The notes under the pieces were generated by a model. That model ran no database searches. It was not told the DNA's origin and saw only the letters and a list, made by a program, of their open reading frames with translations. 64,000 nucleotides of DNA from Mycobacterium sp. AZCC_0083 (lineage in GTDB: Bacteria > Actinomycetota > Actinomycetes > Mycobacteriales > Mycobacteriaceae). The stretch lies in contig NZ_JACHGP010000003.1 in NCBI RefSeq assembly GCF_014202335.1, forward strand, positions 558,001 through 622,000, in the 5' to 3' direction. Position 1 is the stretch's first letter, and each line of letters starts with the position of its first letter. Made by a program: the position numbers and the translations under genes. Of the stretch, positions 8,734 through 17,137 are shown piece by piece.

Positions 8734-8739
8734 ACGCTA
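8734..8739 (-). promoter_or_regulatory. Leaderless -10 hexamer of the LLM gene
   Basis: TAGCGT on the minus strand ends 7 nt before the ATG at 8726. No ribosome site is visible. Confidence 0.45.
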
Positions 8740-8786
8740 CTCGGGCTTCAGCTGCGGCGAACGACGGTTCTCTGACGATCCTGCCC

Positions 8787-9981
8787 ATGCTCCTGCTGCG
8801 CAATCCCGGTCGCGCCAACGGCGGGCTGTTCGCGCGGGCCTATCCGTTCGCGCGGATGTTCGGCATCGACACCGTCACTCCGGATACCGAGGTGACGAGC
8901 AGCGGCGGAATCCCGATTCTCGGCACCGGGCTCTCGCTCGGCGGCACCAACCTCGTCCCGATCAAGGTCGACGCGACCGTCGAGTACGACATGCTCTCGG
9001 ACTTCGCGGCGTGGCCAAACCCGTTCTCGCTCGCCAACAACCTGATGGGATTCCTGCTCCCGACTTACATCCTGCGGGGCGTCGATACCTCCCGTCTCAC
9101 CCCGCAGCTCACGACGCAGCTCAAGGACATCCTCGCTAGGATCGGCACCGACCCGTTGGCGCTGAACCTGTACCTCACGCTGCCGGCCGACAGCCTGCCT
9201 CTGCTCGAACCCCTGTATCTGCTCACCGACCTGACGAACATGCTGACCTTGGGGCGTTCCCGAACCCGTTGGGCACGTTGGCCAATGCGCTCGCGCCCGC
9301 GCTGACCAGCCTCGTCAACCTTGGCTACACCGACGTCGTGAGAATGCCCGACGGTACGTACGTCAGGACACGCGATCAGGCAGGCGATCCCACCGCCTTC
9401 ATGTCGTTCTCCGACGTCGACTGGGCGCAGGTATCCGGCGACATCGTCAACCTGTTCGTCAGGGGATTCCAGAAGGAGTTGTTCAGCGGGAGTCCCACGC
9501 CTGGCACCCCGAATGTCCTCACCGGAGTGTTCAAGTTGCTTTCCAGCATCCTGGGCGGAGACGGCCTCGGCGGAATCGACGGCCTCATCAACGCGGCGCT
9601 GGGAGGACTGAACCCTTTGGCGGCCACCGCATTACCGGCCATCGAGGCCAAGTCGGCCACCGTGGCGCCCGATCCGGGTACATCTACTGGCAACAACGCC
9701 GCACCCGTCAGTACGCCGATCGTGGTGGATACGAGCAACGATGCCAAGGCCGACGAGGAGTCGAAGGACGCCGACGCCGACCAGGAAGCCCAGCCCACGA
9801 AGCCCGAGAAGAAGCCGTCCGGCTCGACCTCGACGACGAAGGCGGCGGGACCGTCGGCGTCGGGGGTGTCACCGGCGTCGTCGGCGGTGTGACGAGTGGC
9901 GTCGGCGGTATCACCGGCGGTGTGACCCATGCCGTCGGCGGCCTCACCGGTGGGCTCAGCGGTGCGCTTGGCGGTGGGTAG
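8787..9981 (+). pseudogene. Decayed PE-PPE-domain protein (5' truncated, two frame changes)
   Basis: The first segment (8787 to about 9250) reads LLLRNPGRANGGLFARAYPF and onward, matching the second half of the PE-PPE alpha/beta-hydrolase domain. The first half with the GxSxS nucleophile is absent. At 9251-9254 a run of four G breaks the frame. Adding one G would join NMLTLG to AFPNPLGTLANALAPAL, the expected domain end, which continues to 9892. A second change of frame near 9800-9840 is suggested because a third frame encodes a Gly-Val-Thr-rich tail ending at TAG 9979-9981. The tail overlaps the end of the convergent glycosyltransferase. It is probably non-functional unless the G-run is a sequencing error. 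Confidence 0.65.
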
Positions 9982-10984
9982 CGATCCGGTCCGGCAGGGT
10001 AGAAGCCGGCGACCTGACCTCGGTTACGCGATCATCGCGTAACCGCCGCGCGCGAGCGATCTCGTCGACGGGGGCTATGGCCCAGATCTTCAACCGTGAC
10101 CACCGCTGCGGACCAAACACCGCCGTCTCCAAGAAGACCTTCAGCCATGCCGGTAACCACCACACACCTGCGATGATCCGAGTGGCGGTTGGCGAGGCGG
10201 GATCCATGACCAGCCAGGTGAGAATGCGCAGTTGGTCGAGCCAGAAACGCCGCGTGTTCATGACCCGCGTCGTCTCCGTCGCCGTCGTGTGGCTACGCAC
10301 CGACAGCTCTTGGGGAACGAAACAGACCGTGGAGCGCAGCATCAAGCGGTCCCAGAGGTCCAAGTCGACCAGTTGATAGATGTCGTTGCGGAAGCCCCCC
10401 ACATCCAACGCCAGTCGGTGCCGAAACATCACGCAGGTGGGCTCACCGATCCAGTTGCCGTTCGCGCCCGACAACGCCATCTGCCTGACCAACGACGGTC
10501 CATGGTTGCGTGCTCGAAGCCCACGAAAGCGGGTTTGGAGATTTCCGTAGCGTCGCTTCCACCTGCGGTCGTCGGTCATCACTCGCCGTGGCGCGAAGGC
10601 CAGGCCGACACTCGGATCGTCGAAACATCCAGACATCGTCCGCAAGGCTCCTGGAAGCAGCCAATCGTCGCCATGCACGAACTGGATGCACCTGCCGCGC
10701 GCGTGTTCCAAGCACTTGTTGTGGTTTTGGTTGAGGCCGACCCGAGTTTCATTGCATATCAACCGGTCTCCGGGCCTGAGCATCCTCGCGGCGACCGCGA
10801 CACTGTCGTCCGACGAGCCGTCGTCAACGACCACGACCTCGAACTCGACGCCCTCCTGATCCAGGACGCTCCGCAGACAACGTTCAATGGTGGCGCTGTT
10901 GTTGTACATCGGTAGACACACCGAGACGGGCAGGGTCGTCGGCGATTCGTTCGCATCGCTCGGATTCATCGACGAATAGACCAT
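9956..10984 (-). CDS. Family 2 glycosyltransferase
   Basis: GT-A fold glycosyltransferase of 342 residues. It has the typical start [24 protein letters not shown], the [11 protein letters not shown] nucleotide-binding region near residue 55 and [10 protein letters not shown] carrying the D-x-D-like metal motif near residue 105. No membrane helix is obvious beyond an aromatic stretch near residue 270. A related protein is encoded in the opposite direction at 13707-14762, with long identical blocks such as RPGDRL, NHNKCL and [10 protein letters not shown]. It lies 9 bp downstream of the GAP gene, probably in one operon. Acceptor and sugar are unknown. ATG 10984 is preferred, and ATG 10969 is possible. 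Confidence 0.87.
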   Translation of the reverse strand: MVYSSMNPSDANESPTTLPVSVCLPMYNNSATIERCLRSVLDQEGVEFEVVVVDDGSSDDSVAVAARMLRPGDRLICNETRVGLNQNHNKCLEHARGRCIQFVHGDDWLLPGALRTMSGCFDDPSVGLAFAPRRVMTDDRRWKRRYGNLQTRFRGLRARNHGPSLVRQMALSGANGNWIGEPTCVMFRHRLALDVGGFRNDIYQLVDLDLWDRLMLRSTVCFVPQELSVRSHTTATETTRVMNTRRFWLDQLRILTWLVMDPASPTATRIIAGVWWLPAWLKVFLETAVFGPQRWSRLKIWAIAPVDEIARARRLRDDRVTEVRSPASTLPDRIATHRQAHR

Positions 10985-10993
10985 CAACGGGAC

Positions 10994-11770
10994 CTAGAGG
11001 CTGCCTACACCTTGGACCAGGAGCACCACCCCGGTGATGGCGAGCGAGATTTCGAAGATTCGCCGACGATGCGCGCGCAACCAACCGTCCAGTCGCAGCA
11101 TGAACGTTTCGGTCTTCTTCGGCATCAGCAGGTACATGAGCAGCGGAAGCTCGAGGAGCGCAAGAACCAAGACGATGAAGACGGTGAATGCCACCAACTG
11201 CGTCTCGATGGCGTGTCCGGACGCCATGATGATGGTCAGGATCATGACGCACTCGACGGGCGGCGTTGCCGATCCGAGGCCCACCAGGAACGCCGGCCAA
11301 GCCCCGCCGCGCTCCAATAGGTTCTGGCTGAAGGCGGCCATTCGCGCGAATATGTTCCGCGGGCGCTCCGCCACCAAGACTGAGGACCCCAAGGACTCGT
11401 CGCCGCTGCCCATCGCTACCGGCACTCGTTGCCGTGCCCGTCGACGAGTCACAAGGACCGCCAGGAGCGTCAGGAAGATCACACCGAGGGTGATCTTGAA
11501 TCCCCCACCGTCGAGGATCACGACCGCAGATCGCACTTCGTTCATCGCCGAGACCACATTTTCGATGGCCGTTAGCGCGGCTTCCCGGAAAACGATCAGA
11601 ACTACCAATCCAAAGGCGATTCCAGCAAACATTCCACCGAGCCAGAAAGCCGCCAAATTCTGGATAGGCCTACGTTGCGATAGCAATACAGCGACGAGTC
11701 CTAGCCGTAGAGGGTCCAGCGCCATGCCGAACCCGACGAAAACCACGGCGGTCCACATTCCTCGAAACAT
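10994..11770 (-). CDS. GAP/Sap-like (SfLAP family) integral membrane protein
   Basis: A 258-residue protein with about six hydrophobic segments, of the mycobacterial GAP/Sap family. That family includes the protein needed for glycopeptidolipid transport in M. smegmatis and the sulfolipid-1-addressing protein of M. tuberculosis. The N-terminus FGMALDPLRLGLVAVLLSQRRP and the central VGLGSATPPVECVMILTIIMASG are family hallmarks. Together with a glycosyltransferase immediately downstream it suggests assembly or export of a cell-surface glycolipid. ATG 11758 is an alternative start with CGAGGA in front of it. Confidence 0.82.
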   Translation of the reverse strand: MFRGMWTAVVFVGFGMALDPLRLGLVAVLLSQRRPIQNLAAFWLGGMFAGIAFGLVVLIVFREAALTAIENVVSAMNEVRSAVVILDGGGFKITLGVIFLTLLAVLVTRRRARQRVPVAMGSGDESLGSSVLVAERPRNIFARMAAFSQNLLERGGAWPAFLVGLGSATPPVECVMILTIIMASGHAIETQLVAFTVFIVLVLALLELPLLMYLLMPKKTETFMLRLDGWLRAHRRRIFEISLAITGVVLLVQGVGSL

Positions 11771-12170
11771 TACTAGGGTGCGGCGAATCTCGTGCCCCAG
11801 GTAGCGAATTGACGTCGGGAGCCCGGCCAGCTACGGCAGCCCGGCACGGTCGGATCGCGGCTACCAGGGGCGCGAGTGCTGAGGTGGCACAGGTACGGAT
11901 GGAGCGGAGTCACGCCCTCGTTGGAAAGTTTGGCCAGCTAGCTATTCCTCGCGATGATCCCCGCACCACGTTCTCATCCAGAAAAGTCAGTGTTCGGTAC
12001 GCTCGGCGCGCACTCACAAGAGAGCAATGCCTACCAAATGCATGTGCCAGTAGCTACTTTGGCGGATGACGTATGCGGCGGCGGGCGCGGACTAGCCTAG
12101 CGAACTCAGCCAGACCGAGGCGACCGGCCCCATCCGCACGTGCTCGTACGCACGCCGAGCCCGGCTCCGT

Positions 12171-12230
12171 GCGAGCAGACGCAAACATGTTCGTCGCGCC
12201 GACGGATTCGGCACCTCTACGTCTGCTCGC
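12171..12230. repeat. Palindromic intergenic repeat, copy A
   Basis: Terminal arms GCGAGCAGACG and CGTCTGCTCGC are perfect 11-bp inverted repeats, followed inward by partly matching A-rich bases. The same arms bound the element at 38104-38162. It looks like a REP- or MITE-like repeat, or a hairpin acting at transcript ends. Confidence 0.6.
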
Positions 12231-12290
12231 TAGGCGGTGTTCACCCCGGCTGGCCGCGGTGCGTGGGCTAAATTGACCCCACCGTTGTAA

Positions 12291-12299
12291 AGGGGAGGA
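12291..12299 (+). promoter_or_regulatory. Ribosome binding site deciding a TTG start
   Basis: AGGGGAGGA ends 4 nt before TTG 12304 and is strongly complementary to the 16S rRNA tail. It supports the rare TTG start of the sugar methyltransferase. Confidence 0.6.
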
Positions 12300-12303
12300 A
12301 TCG

Positions 12304-13155
12304 TTGAATCTTTGGGTACTGTTCCGGAATTCGCCGATCAGGACGACCAGTCGGGCGCCATTCCTGACACGACGCTACCGCTACCGGCAGAAGCGACTAC
12401 TCGCTGCGCTCGGACCTGAACTTTCTGCTGCCACGACAGTTCACGCGTCAGACGCGCCGCGCGCTGATGGTCCGGTGGCCGAAGCGTTCAACCAGGCGGC
12501 CGATGTTCACAAGCTGCGCCACTACCTTCCCGTATACGAATCGGCGCTGCCGACCGATCGACCGATCCGGATGCTCGAGATTGGTGTCTTCCACGGCGGG
12601 TCTCTGCGGATGTGGCGGAACTACCTGCACTCGGCGTCGGTCATCGTCGGCATCGACATCGACCCCGAGACGAAGCAGTTCGACGACCCTCTACAACAGA
12701 TCCACGTAAGGATCGGCGGCCAGCAAGACGTCGCGTTCCTGCGATCGGTGGTCGACGAATTCGGGCCATTCGACGTCATCCTCGATGACGGCTCTCATGT
12801 GCCGTCCCACATGGTCGCCTCCTTCCGGTACCTGTTTCCCGAGGGGCTGAAGCCCGGCGGCGTCTACCTCGTCGAGGACATCCATACCAACTACTGGACC
12901 GTCTATCGCGACCAACCGATGTCGTTCATCGATTTCTCGAAGTGGCTGATCGACGCGATGCACGCCCACTACCTCCCGATGATCGACGAACCGAACTTCC
13001 GCGAAGGTCACCCCGACCGGCTGCAGCGGGTAAGGGTGCCGTTGGCTGCCGCGATCCTCGAAAAGCTCGAGTTCTACGATTCGATCGCGGTCTTCCACCG
13101 TGCCCCCGAAGCCAAGGCGTTGCCGCGCAGTGTCTACAAGGGCAAGGCCGTATAG
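12304..13155 (+). CDS. Class I SAM methyltransferase, MycE-like sugar O-methyltransferase
   Basis: A 283-residue methyltransferase. MLEIGVFHGGSLRMW (about residues 96-110) is the SAM-binding loop, GIDIDP its acidic strand end, and VILDDGSHVPSH (about 158-169) and YLVEDIHTNYW (about 187-197) supply the aspartates, histidine and glutamate of the metal site found in macrolide-sugar O-methyltransferases such as MycE. The start is TTG 12304, supported by AGGGGAGGA at 12291-12299. It sits between two glycosyltransferases and the GAP gene, so methylation of a surface deoxysugar is the likely role. Confidence 0.8.
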   Translation: MNLWVLFRNSPIRTTSRAPFLTRRYRYRQKRLLAALGPELSAATTVHASDAPRADGPVAEAFNQAADVHKLRHYLPVYESALPTDRPIRMLEIGVFHGGSLRMWRNYLHSASVIVGIDIDPETKQFDDPLQQIHVRIGGQQDVAFLRSVVDEFGPFDVILDDGSHVPSHMVASFRYLFPEGLKPGGVYLVEDIHTNYWTVYRDQPMSFIDFSKWLIDAMHAHYLPMIDEPNFREGHPDRLQRVRVPLAAAILEKLEFYDSIAVFHRAPEAKALPRSVYKGKAV

Positions 13156-13706
13156 CCGCCGTTGCGTGATGCCGCCGGGCCTGCCCAACCTACGCGGTGG
13201 GTCGAATTGATCTTGGAATGCTGCCGGCGCTTCGGACTCGCCATCGATTACGCCGGCAGACGTTCAGCAACTTTGAGCGATGACAGAGGTCACCGAGCGG
13301 GACCGGGGACCGGCAGCCACGGCGTAGCGACGCCGTTATTGTGATTCAGCTGTGCCGACCTCGGCCGTTTGCACTCATCCCGAGCCGTGTCCCATGGGTG
13401 CGCTCAGCGCGGCTTGCATGTGCGTCAATTCCAATGACGCACCAATTGCAAATTCGAGCAAACATCAATATCAATTCGCGACTGTCGTGCGAAGGGTATG
13501 AATAACAACTCTGCCAACCACAGGACAAGTCGTTCGAGTTGAGCTAGCGTATGGCCGTAGTAAATCGTCTAGTGGAGTAGTTTCCGGGGGAAGTAGCCAT
13601 GGTCCACCGTGCACATTCTCAACACTCTGAGCTGCGCTTTGTGCCATGGGAGTTCCCTCAGCAAGATAATTAGACCGTAGTAGCACAGTGAATCGGGGAG
13701 GATTCG
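13156..13706. other. Relatively AT-rich gene-free interval
   Basis: This 551-bp stretch lies between two rightward genes. The part from about 13400 to 13700 is visibly richer in A and T than its surroundings and carries a perfect 23-nt dyad (13420-13442). Short open frames lack family features and mycobacterial codon use. It probably serves as the regulatory region of the downstream glycosyltransferase. Confidence 0.5.
13420..13442. promoter_or_regulatory. Perfect dyad, candidate operator
   Basis: Arms GTGCGTCA and TGACGCAC (8 bp each) flank the 7-nt spacer ATTCCAA. It lies about 265 bp upstream of the glycosyltransferase start in AT-richer DNA. The binding protein is unknown. Confidence 0.4.
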
Positions 13707-14762
13707 GTGTCTATTCAAAACAATGGCGCGCCTGGCGCAAGGCCCACGATTTCGGTCTGTGTGCCCATGTTCAACAATTCGGCAACGATTGCTCGTTGTC
13801 TTTGGAGCATCCTCGACCAGAATGGCGTCGACTTCGAGATCATCGTCGTCGATGACGACTCCTCGGATGACTGCGCCGCCATTGCCCGGCAGATGTTGCG
13901 CCCCGGCGATCGATTGGTTCGCAATACACCACGCCTCGGACTCAACGGCAACCACAACAAATGTCTACAACTAGCACGTGGCAAGTGCGTTCAGTTCGTG
14001 CACGGCGACGACTGGCTGCTACCTGATGCGTTGCAGACGTTGGCGCGATACTTCGACGATCCGGCCGTGGGGCTGGCCTTTGCACCGAGGGAAGTCGAGA
14101 GTGACGACCCCACGTGGACGAAGTGGAACGAAAGCCTGCACACCGGTTTTCGGCACCTCAGGGCTTACAACAATGGTCCAGACCTGGTATCGCAGGTCGC
14201 ATCTCGCGGCGTACACCGCAACTGGGTCGGCGAGCCCAGCTGTGTGATGTTCAGGCGCCAACTTGCACTCGACGCGGGGCAGTGCAGGTCGGATGTTCAC
14301 CAGTTAGTGGATTTGGATCTCTGGCTGAGACTGATGCTGCGATCGAATGTGTGCTTTCACCCGCGCGAACTCTCGGTGCATTCATACACGGCGCACACCG
14401 CCACCGCCCATATCGTGGGGGCCCGGAAGGATTGGCTCGATCGGCTTCGAATCCTGATGTGGCTGGCGATGGATCCGGCGTCCCCAAGGACCGTTCGGTC
14501 ACGCGCCCGAATTTGGTGGAGACTCATCTGGTTGCGAACCATGTTGGAGTGCGCTGTTTTGGGACCGTCGCGGTGGACGCGCGTGAAATACCTCGGCTCC
14601 GCACGGATTCACGAATCTGAAGGTGCCAAGCGATTTCTATTGAGTGAAGTACATGCGACTGAGATGGTGGCTTCGATTCCCCGGGAGTCGTTGAAGGACC
14701 GTCACATCGGGCGCCCTGACTTCGACCAGCTTGCTCGCGGTGGCAGTCGCCTCTCCAGCTAA
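13707..14762 (+). CDS. Family 2 glycosyltransferase
   Basis: A 351-residue GT-A enzyme, paralogous to the gene at 9956-10984. It shares the N-terminal [18 protein letters not shown], the [11 protein letters not shown] region and [13 protein letters not shown] with the metal-binding aspartates. Divergence is strongest in the last 50 residues. GTG 13707 is preceded by GGGGAGGA at 13695-13702, a good ribosome site. The relationship to its opposite-strand paralogue suggests successive addition of related sugars to the same glycan, an inference. Confidence 0.87.
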   Translation: MSIQNNGAPGARPTISVCVPMFNNSATIARCLWSILDQNGVDFEIIVVDDDSSDDCAAIARQMLRPGDRLVRNTPRLGLNGNHNKCLQLARGKCVQFVHGDDWLLPDALQTLARYFDDPAVGLAFAPREVESDDPTWTKWNESLHTGFRHLRAYNNGPDLVSQVASRGVHRNWVGEPSCVMFRRQLALDAGQCRSDVHQLVDLDLWLRLMLRSNVCFHPRELSVHSYTAHTATAHIVGARKDWLDRLRILMWLAMDPASPRTVRSRARIWWRLIWLRTMLECAVLGPSRWTRVKYLGSARIHESEGAKRFLLSEVHATEMVASIPRESLKDRHIGRPDFDQLARGGSRLSS

Positions 14763-14765
14763 GAG

Positions 14766-14781
14766 CGGCCGTGCTCGGCCG
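14766..14781. terminator. Short hairpin between convergent genes
   Basis: CGGCCG-TGCT-CGGCCG forms a 6-bp GC stem with a 4-nt loop, 3 bp after the glycosyltransferase stop and 25 bp from the rmlA stop. There is no U-tract, as is usual for mycobacterial terminators. Confidence 0.35.
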
Positions 14782-14806
14782 ATGAGTCCAACCGCGAATT
14801 CGACGG

Positions 14807-15670
14807 TTAGGGCTCCAGCAGTTGCAGTAGGTAGGCGCCGTATCCCGACTTCACCAGGGTGTGCGCGCGACTGGCGAGCTGTTCGTCGTCGATGAAGCCC
14901 AGCCGCCAAGCAACCTCCTCTGGCACACCGACCTTCAGGCCCTGCCGTCGCTCGATGGTGCGCACGTAGTCGCTGGCGTCCAGCAGCGAATCGAAGGTGC
15001 CGGTGTCAAGCCACGCCGTTCCGCGGGCCAGCACTTCGACAGCCAACCGGCCCTGGTTGAGGTAGGTCTGGTTGATCTCGGTGATCTCGTACTCACCTCG
15101 GGGCGAGGGGCGCAACGACTTGGCGATCTCGACGACGTCGTTGTCGTAGAAGTAGAGCCCCGGCACGGCATAGTGCGATTTCGGGGTCTCCGGCTTCTCC
15201 TCCAACGACAGCGCCGTGCCGTCGTCGGCGAACTCGACGACACCGTAGGCCGACGGGTTGGCCACCCGGTAGGCGAAGATCGCTCCACCGCTCACGTCCC
15301 GGAACCGACTCAGGCTGGTGCCCAGGCTGGGGCCGTAGAAGATGTTGTCGCCCAAGATCAATGCCGCCGAATCGTTGCCGATGTGGTTGGCACCGACGAC
15401 GAAGGCCTGGGCCACCCCGTCGGGGCGATCCTGGATCGCGTAGGTGATGTTGGTGCCGAACATCGACCCATCGCCGAGCAGGCGATGGAACGCGGCGACG
15501 TCACCGGCGGTGGTGATCACCTGGATGTCGCGAATCCCCGCCATGATCAACGTGGAAAGCGAGTAGTAGATCAGCGGCTTGTCGTATACGGGCAGCAGCT
15601 GCTTGCACACGCCCATCGTGATCGGGTACAGACGAGTGCCCGAGCCACCGGCCAGGATGATTCCCCGCAT
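14807..15670 (-). CDS. rmlA: Glucose-1-phosphate thymidylyltransferase
   Basis: RmlA converts glucose-1-phosphate and dTTP to dTDP-glucose, the first step of dTDP-rhamnose synthesis. The 287-residue length is normal. [11 protein letters not shown] at residues 8-18 is the nucleotide-binding loop, [10 protein letters not shown] follows, and [10 protein letters not shown] holds the metal aspartate near residue 110. EYEITEIN and the WLDTGT motif near residue 223 are also present. It starts at ATG 15670 with a leaderless -10. Its place among glycosyltransferases suggests supply of a deoxysugar for surface glycans. Whether it is the only copy in the genome cannot be seen here. Confidence 0.95.
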   Translation of the reverse strand: MRGIILAGGSGTRLYPITMGVCKQLLPVYDKPLIYYSLSTLIMAGIRDIQVITTAGDVAAFHRLLGDGSMFGTNITYAIQDRPDGVAQAFVVGANHIGNDSAALILGDNIFYGPSLGTSLSRFRDVSGGAIFAYRVANPSAYGVVEFADDGTALSLEEKPETPKSHYAVPGLYFYDNDVVEIAKSLRPSPRGEYEITEINQTYLNQGRLAVEVLARGTAWLDTGTFDSLLDASDYVRTIERRQGLKVGVPEEVAWRLGFIDDEQLASRAHTLVKSGYGAYLLQLLEP

Positions 15671-15676
15671 GGAAGC

Positions 15677-15682
15677 AGACTA
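15677..15682 (-). promoter_or_regulatory. Leaderless -10 hexamer of rmlA
   Basis: TAGTCT on the minus strand ends 6 nt before the ATG at 15670. Confidence 0.45.
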
Positions 15683-15701
15683 GCGGTCCCGGCCTGCCCT
15701 C

Positions 15702-16574
15702 TCAGCCGTTGGCCCGCAAATCGGGACGGCGTTCCAACAACTCTTGCCTATCGAATTGTTGTGGCGCTCTCACCGTCCGGAATTGGTGCAACTCCTGCTT
15801 GATGGAATCCCGGAAACCCAATCCATGGGAATGATGCACCGTCAACGCAGGTTCGAGCACGATTCCATAGCCATTCTTCAGCATCAATTTCGCCAACGCC
15901 GTGTCCTCGCCGCCTGTTTCATATCGTTGATCGAAGCGACCGAGTTCCTCCCATACTGATTTGGAGAGCATCGCACCGGTCCCGGCCAGAGCGCCCATAC
16001 CGGCGTTGCTTATCCGCTGGGCAGGCTTGGCAAGGCCCAAGTTGTTGTCGATCGTCGCGACCCATCGTTCGAGGTACGAGGCACCTTCATTCGGCAGCAC
16101 CTTGCCGAACACTCCCGCTACGCGGGCATCCTTGGCGAAGTGCCGCGCACCGGCGTGCAGGCTGTGGACGTTCGACAGCCGGGCGTGGGCGACCGTAAGG
16201 AACACCACGTCGTTGCTGGCAGACTCCATGGCTAAGTTCATCGACTTCGGATAGGTGAACTCACCCTTCGGGAGCGTCACGAGCCTCGCGCCGAACTGCT
16301 CGACGACTTCAGCCGTTCGATCGCTTGACGCGTTGTCGACGACGACCACTTCGAGATCGCTCTTGAATAACTGGCGCTGAACGTCGGCGAGGAGTTTCTC
16401 CAATTTGGCCGCCTCGTTGTAGGCGCGCACCACAAAGCTGACACTCGGATCATTGATTGGATCATCGACCAACGATTCATCAACGCGCTTATTGAGCAAC
16501 CTGGCCGTCACGGAATTACCGAATGGCGCCGATTCAATGAAAGCCGGATGCAATAAATAGCCGTCTATAGCCAT
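15702..16574 (-). CDS. Family 2 glycosyltransferase
   Basis: A 290-residue GT2 protein of a different subgroup from the two others nearby. SVSFVVRAYNEAAKLEKLLADV opens the domain, VVVVDNASSDRT marks the nucleotide-binding strand, and GGEDTALAKLMLKNGYGIVLEP matches the E-D acceptor-side motif. ATG 16574 is chosen because TATAGT lies 7 nt upstream. An earlier start would add 11 residues across that promoter. Donor and acceptor are unknown. Confidence 0.85.
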   Translation of the reverse strand: MAIDGYLLHPAFIESAPFGNSVTARLLNKRVDESLVDDPINDPSVSFVVRAYNEAAKLEKLLADVQRQLFKSDLEVVVVDNASSDRTAEVVEQFGARLVTLPKGEFTYPKSMNLAMESASNDVVFLTVAHARLSNVHSLHAGARHFAKDARVAGVFGKVLPNEGASYLERWVATIDNNLGLAKPAQRISNAGMGALAGTGAMLSKSVWEELGRFDQRYETGGEDTALAKLMLKNGYGIVLEPALTVHHSHGLGFRDSIKQELHQFRTVRAPQQFDRQELLERRPDLRANG

Positions 16575-16581
16575 GGCGACG

Positions 16582-16587
16582 ACTATA
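16582..16587 (-). promoter_or_regulatory. Leaderless -10 hexamer of the GT2 gene
   Basis: TATAGT on the minus strand ends 7 nt before the ATG at 16574 and decides between two start codons. Confidence 0.5.
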
Positions 16588-16636
16588 TGTTGACCCGTTG
16601 GCGCCAAGCAATCGGAGCAGCCTCAGACGTCGACGC

Positions 16637-17026
16637 TCAGTATGCCGGGAACCACAGCGGCCCCCAGAAGAACCCCCAGGCCTGGCGCGTTGGGTCCCAG
16701 AACACCTGCGCGGTGGGCGCCCAGAACGGCGGTGCCGGACGGTAGCCCCCTGGGCCGTTGTCGTTCCAGCGCCCATTGTTGTTGTTCCAGTTGTTGTTCC
16801 AGTTGTTGTTCCAGTTGCCGTTGTTGTTGTTCCAGTTGCCGTTGTTGTTGTTCCAGTCGTTGTTCCAGCGACCGTCGTTGTCGCGTCCGTATCCACCGTC
16901 GTGTCCGTTTCCCGGCGCCCACGGCGGCGGATCCGCACTTGCAGTTCCCGCTCCGAGTCCCATCGCACCAGCGGTCAGGCTGCCCGCGATGGCGACGCCG
17001 GCGACGAGCTTTGTAAATCGCTTCAT
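16637..17026 (-). CDS. Secreted Asn/Trp-repeat protein
   Basis: A 129-residue exported protein. MKRFTKLVAGVAIAGSLTAG begins a signal peptide cut near residue 32 (after TASA). The mature N-terminal half is an extremely asparagine-rich region of NNNNGNW and NNW repeats (about residues 55-92). The C-terminal third is rich in Trp, Phe and Pro (FWDPTRQAWGFFWGPLWF). A strong ribosome site (GGAGG on the minus strand near 17036-17040) precedes ATG 17026. It shares its signal peptide style and overall plan with the protein at 7099-7374. Role unknown; a cell-envelope location is likely. Confidence 0.8.
   Translation of the reverse strand: MKRFTKLVAGVAIAGSLTAGAMGLGAGTASADPPPWAPGNGHDGGYGRDNDGRWNNDWNNNNGNWNNNNGNWNNNWNNNWNNNNGRWNDNGPGGYRPAPPFWAPTAQVFWDPTRQAWGFFWGPLWFPAY
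16770..16868 (-). repeat. Tandem repeat of about 15 bp encoding Asn/Trp units
   Basis: Repeated GTTGTTGTTCCA(GTT) units run through this stretch and encode the Asn-rich part of the secreted protein. The near-identity of units predicts length variation between strains. Confidence 0.6.
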
Positions 17027-17137
17027 TGTTGTGTTGCCTCCGAATCAGGTCCCCCGACCCGACCGCACTCTCTGCGCGGCAACTGCTTATACGAGCTTAC
17101 TAACACGCACGGCGCGGGTTCTATGCCCCGTCCGGAG

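Larger units (their letters stand above)
11771..12303. other. Gene-free interval between the GAP gene and the methyltransferase
   Basis: This 533-bp stretch separates divergent genes and shows no convincing coding sequence on either strand. It holds the palindromic repeat at 12171-12230 and, at its right end, the ribosome site of the methyltransferase. Promoters for both flanking genes must lie here but are not clear. Confidence 0.6.

Noticed and set aside
9240..9275. Programmed -1 frameshift in the PE-PPE gene
   Set aside because: The zero frame does not fit an X-XXY-YYZ slippery heptamer, and the gene is also truncated, so a simple indel is the better explanation.
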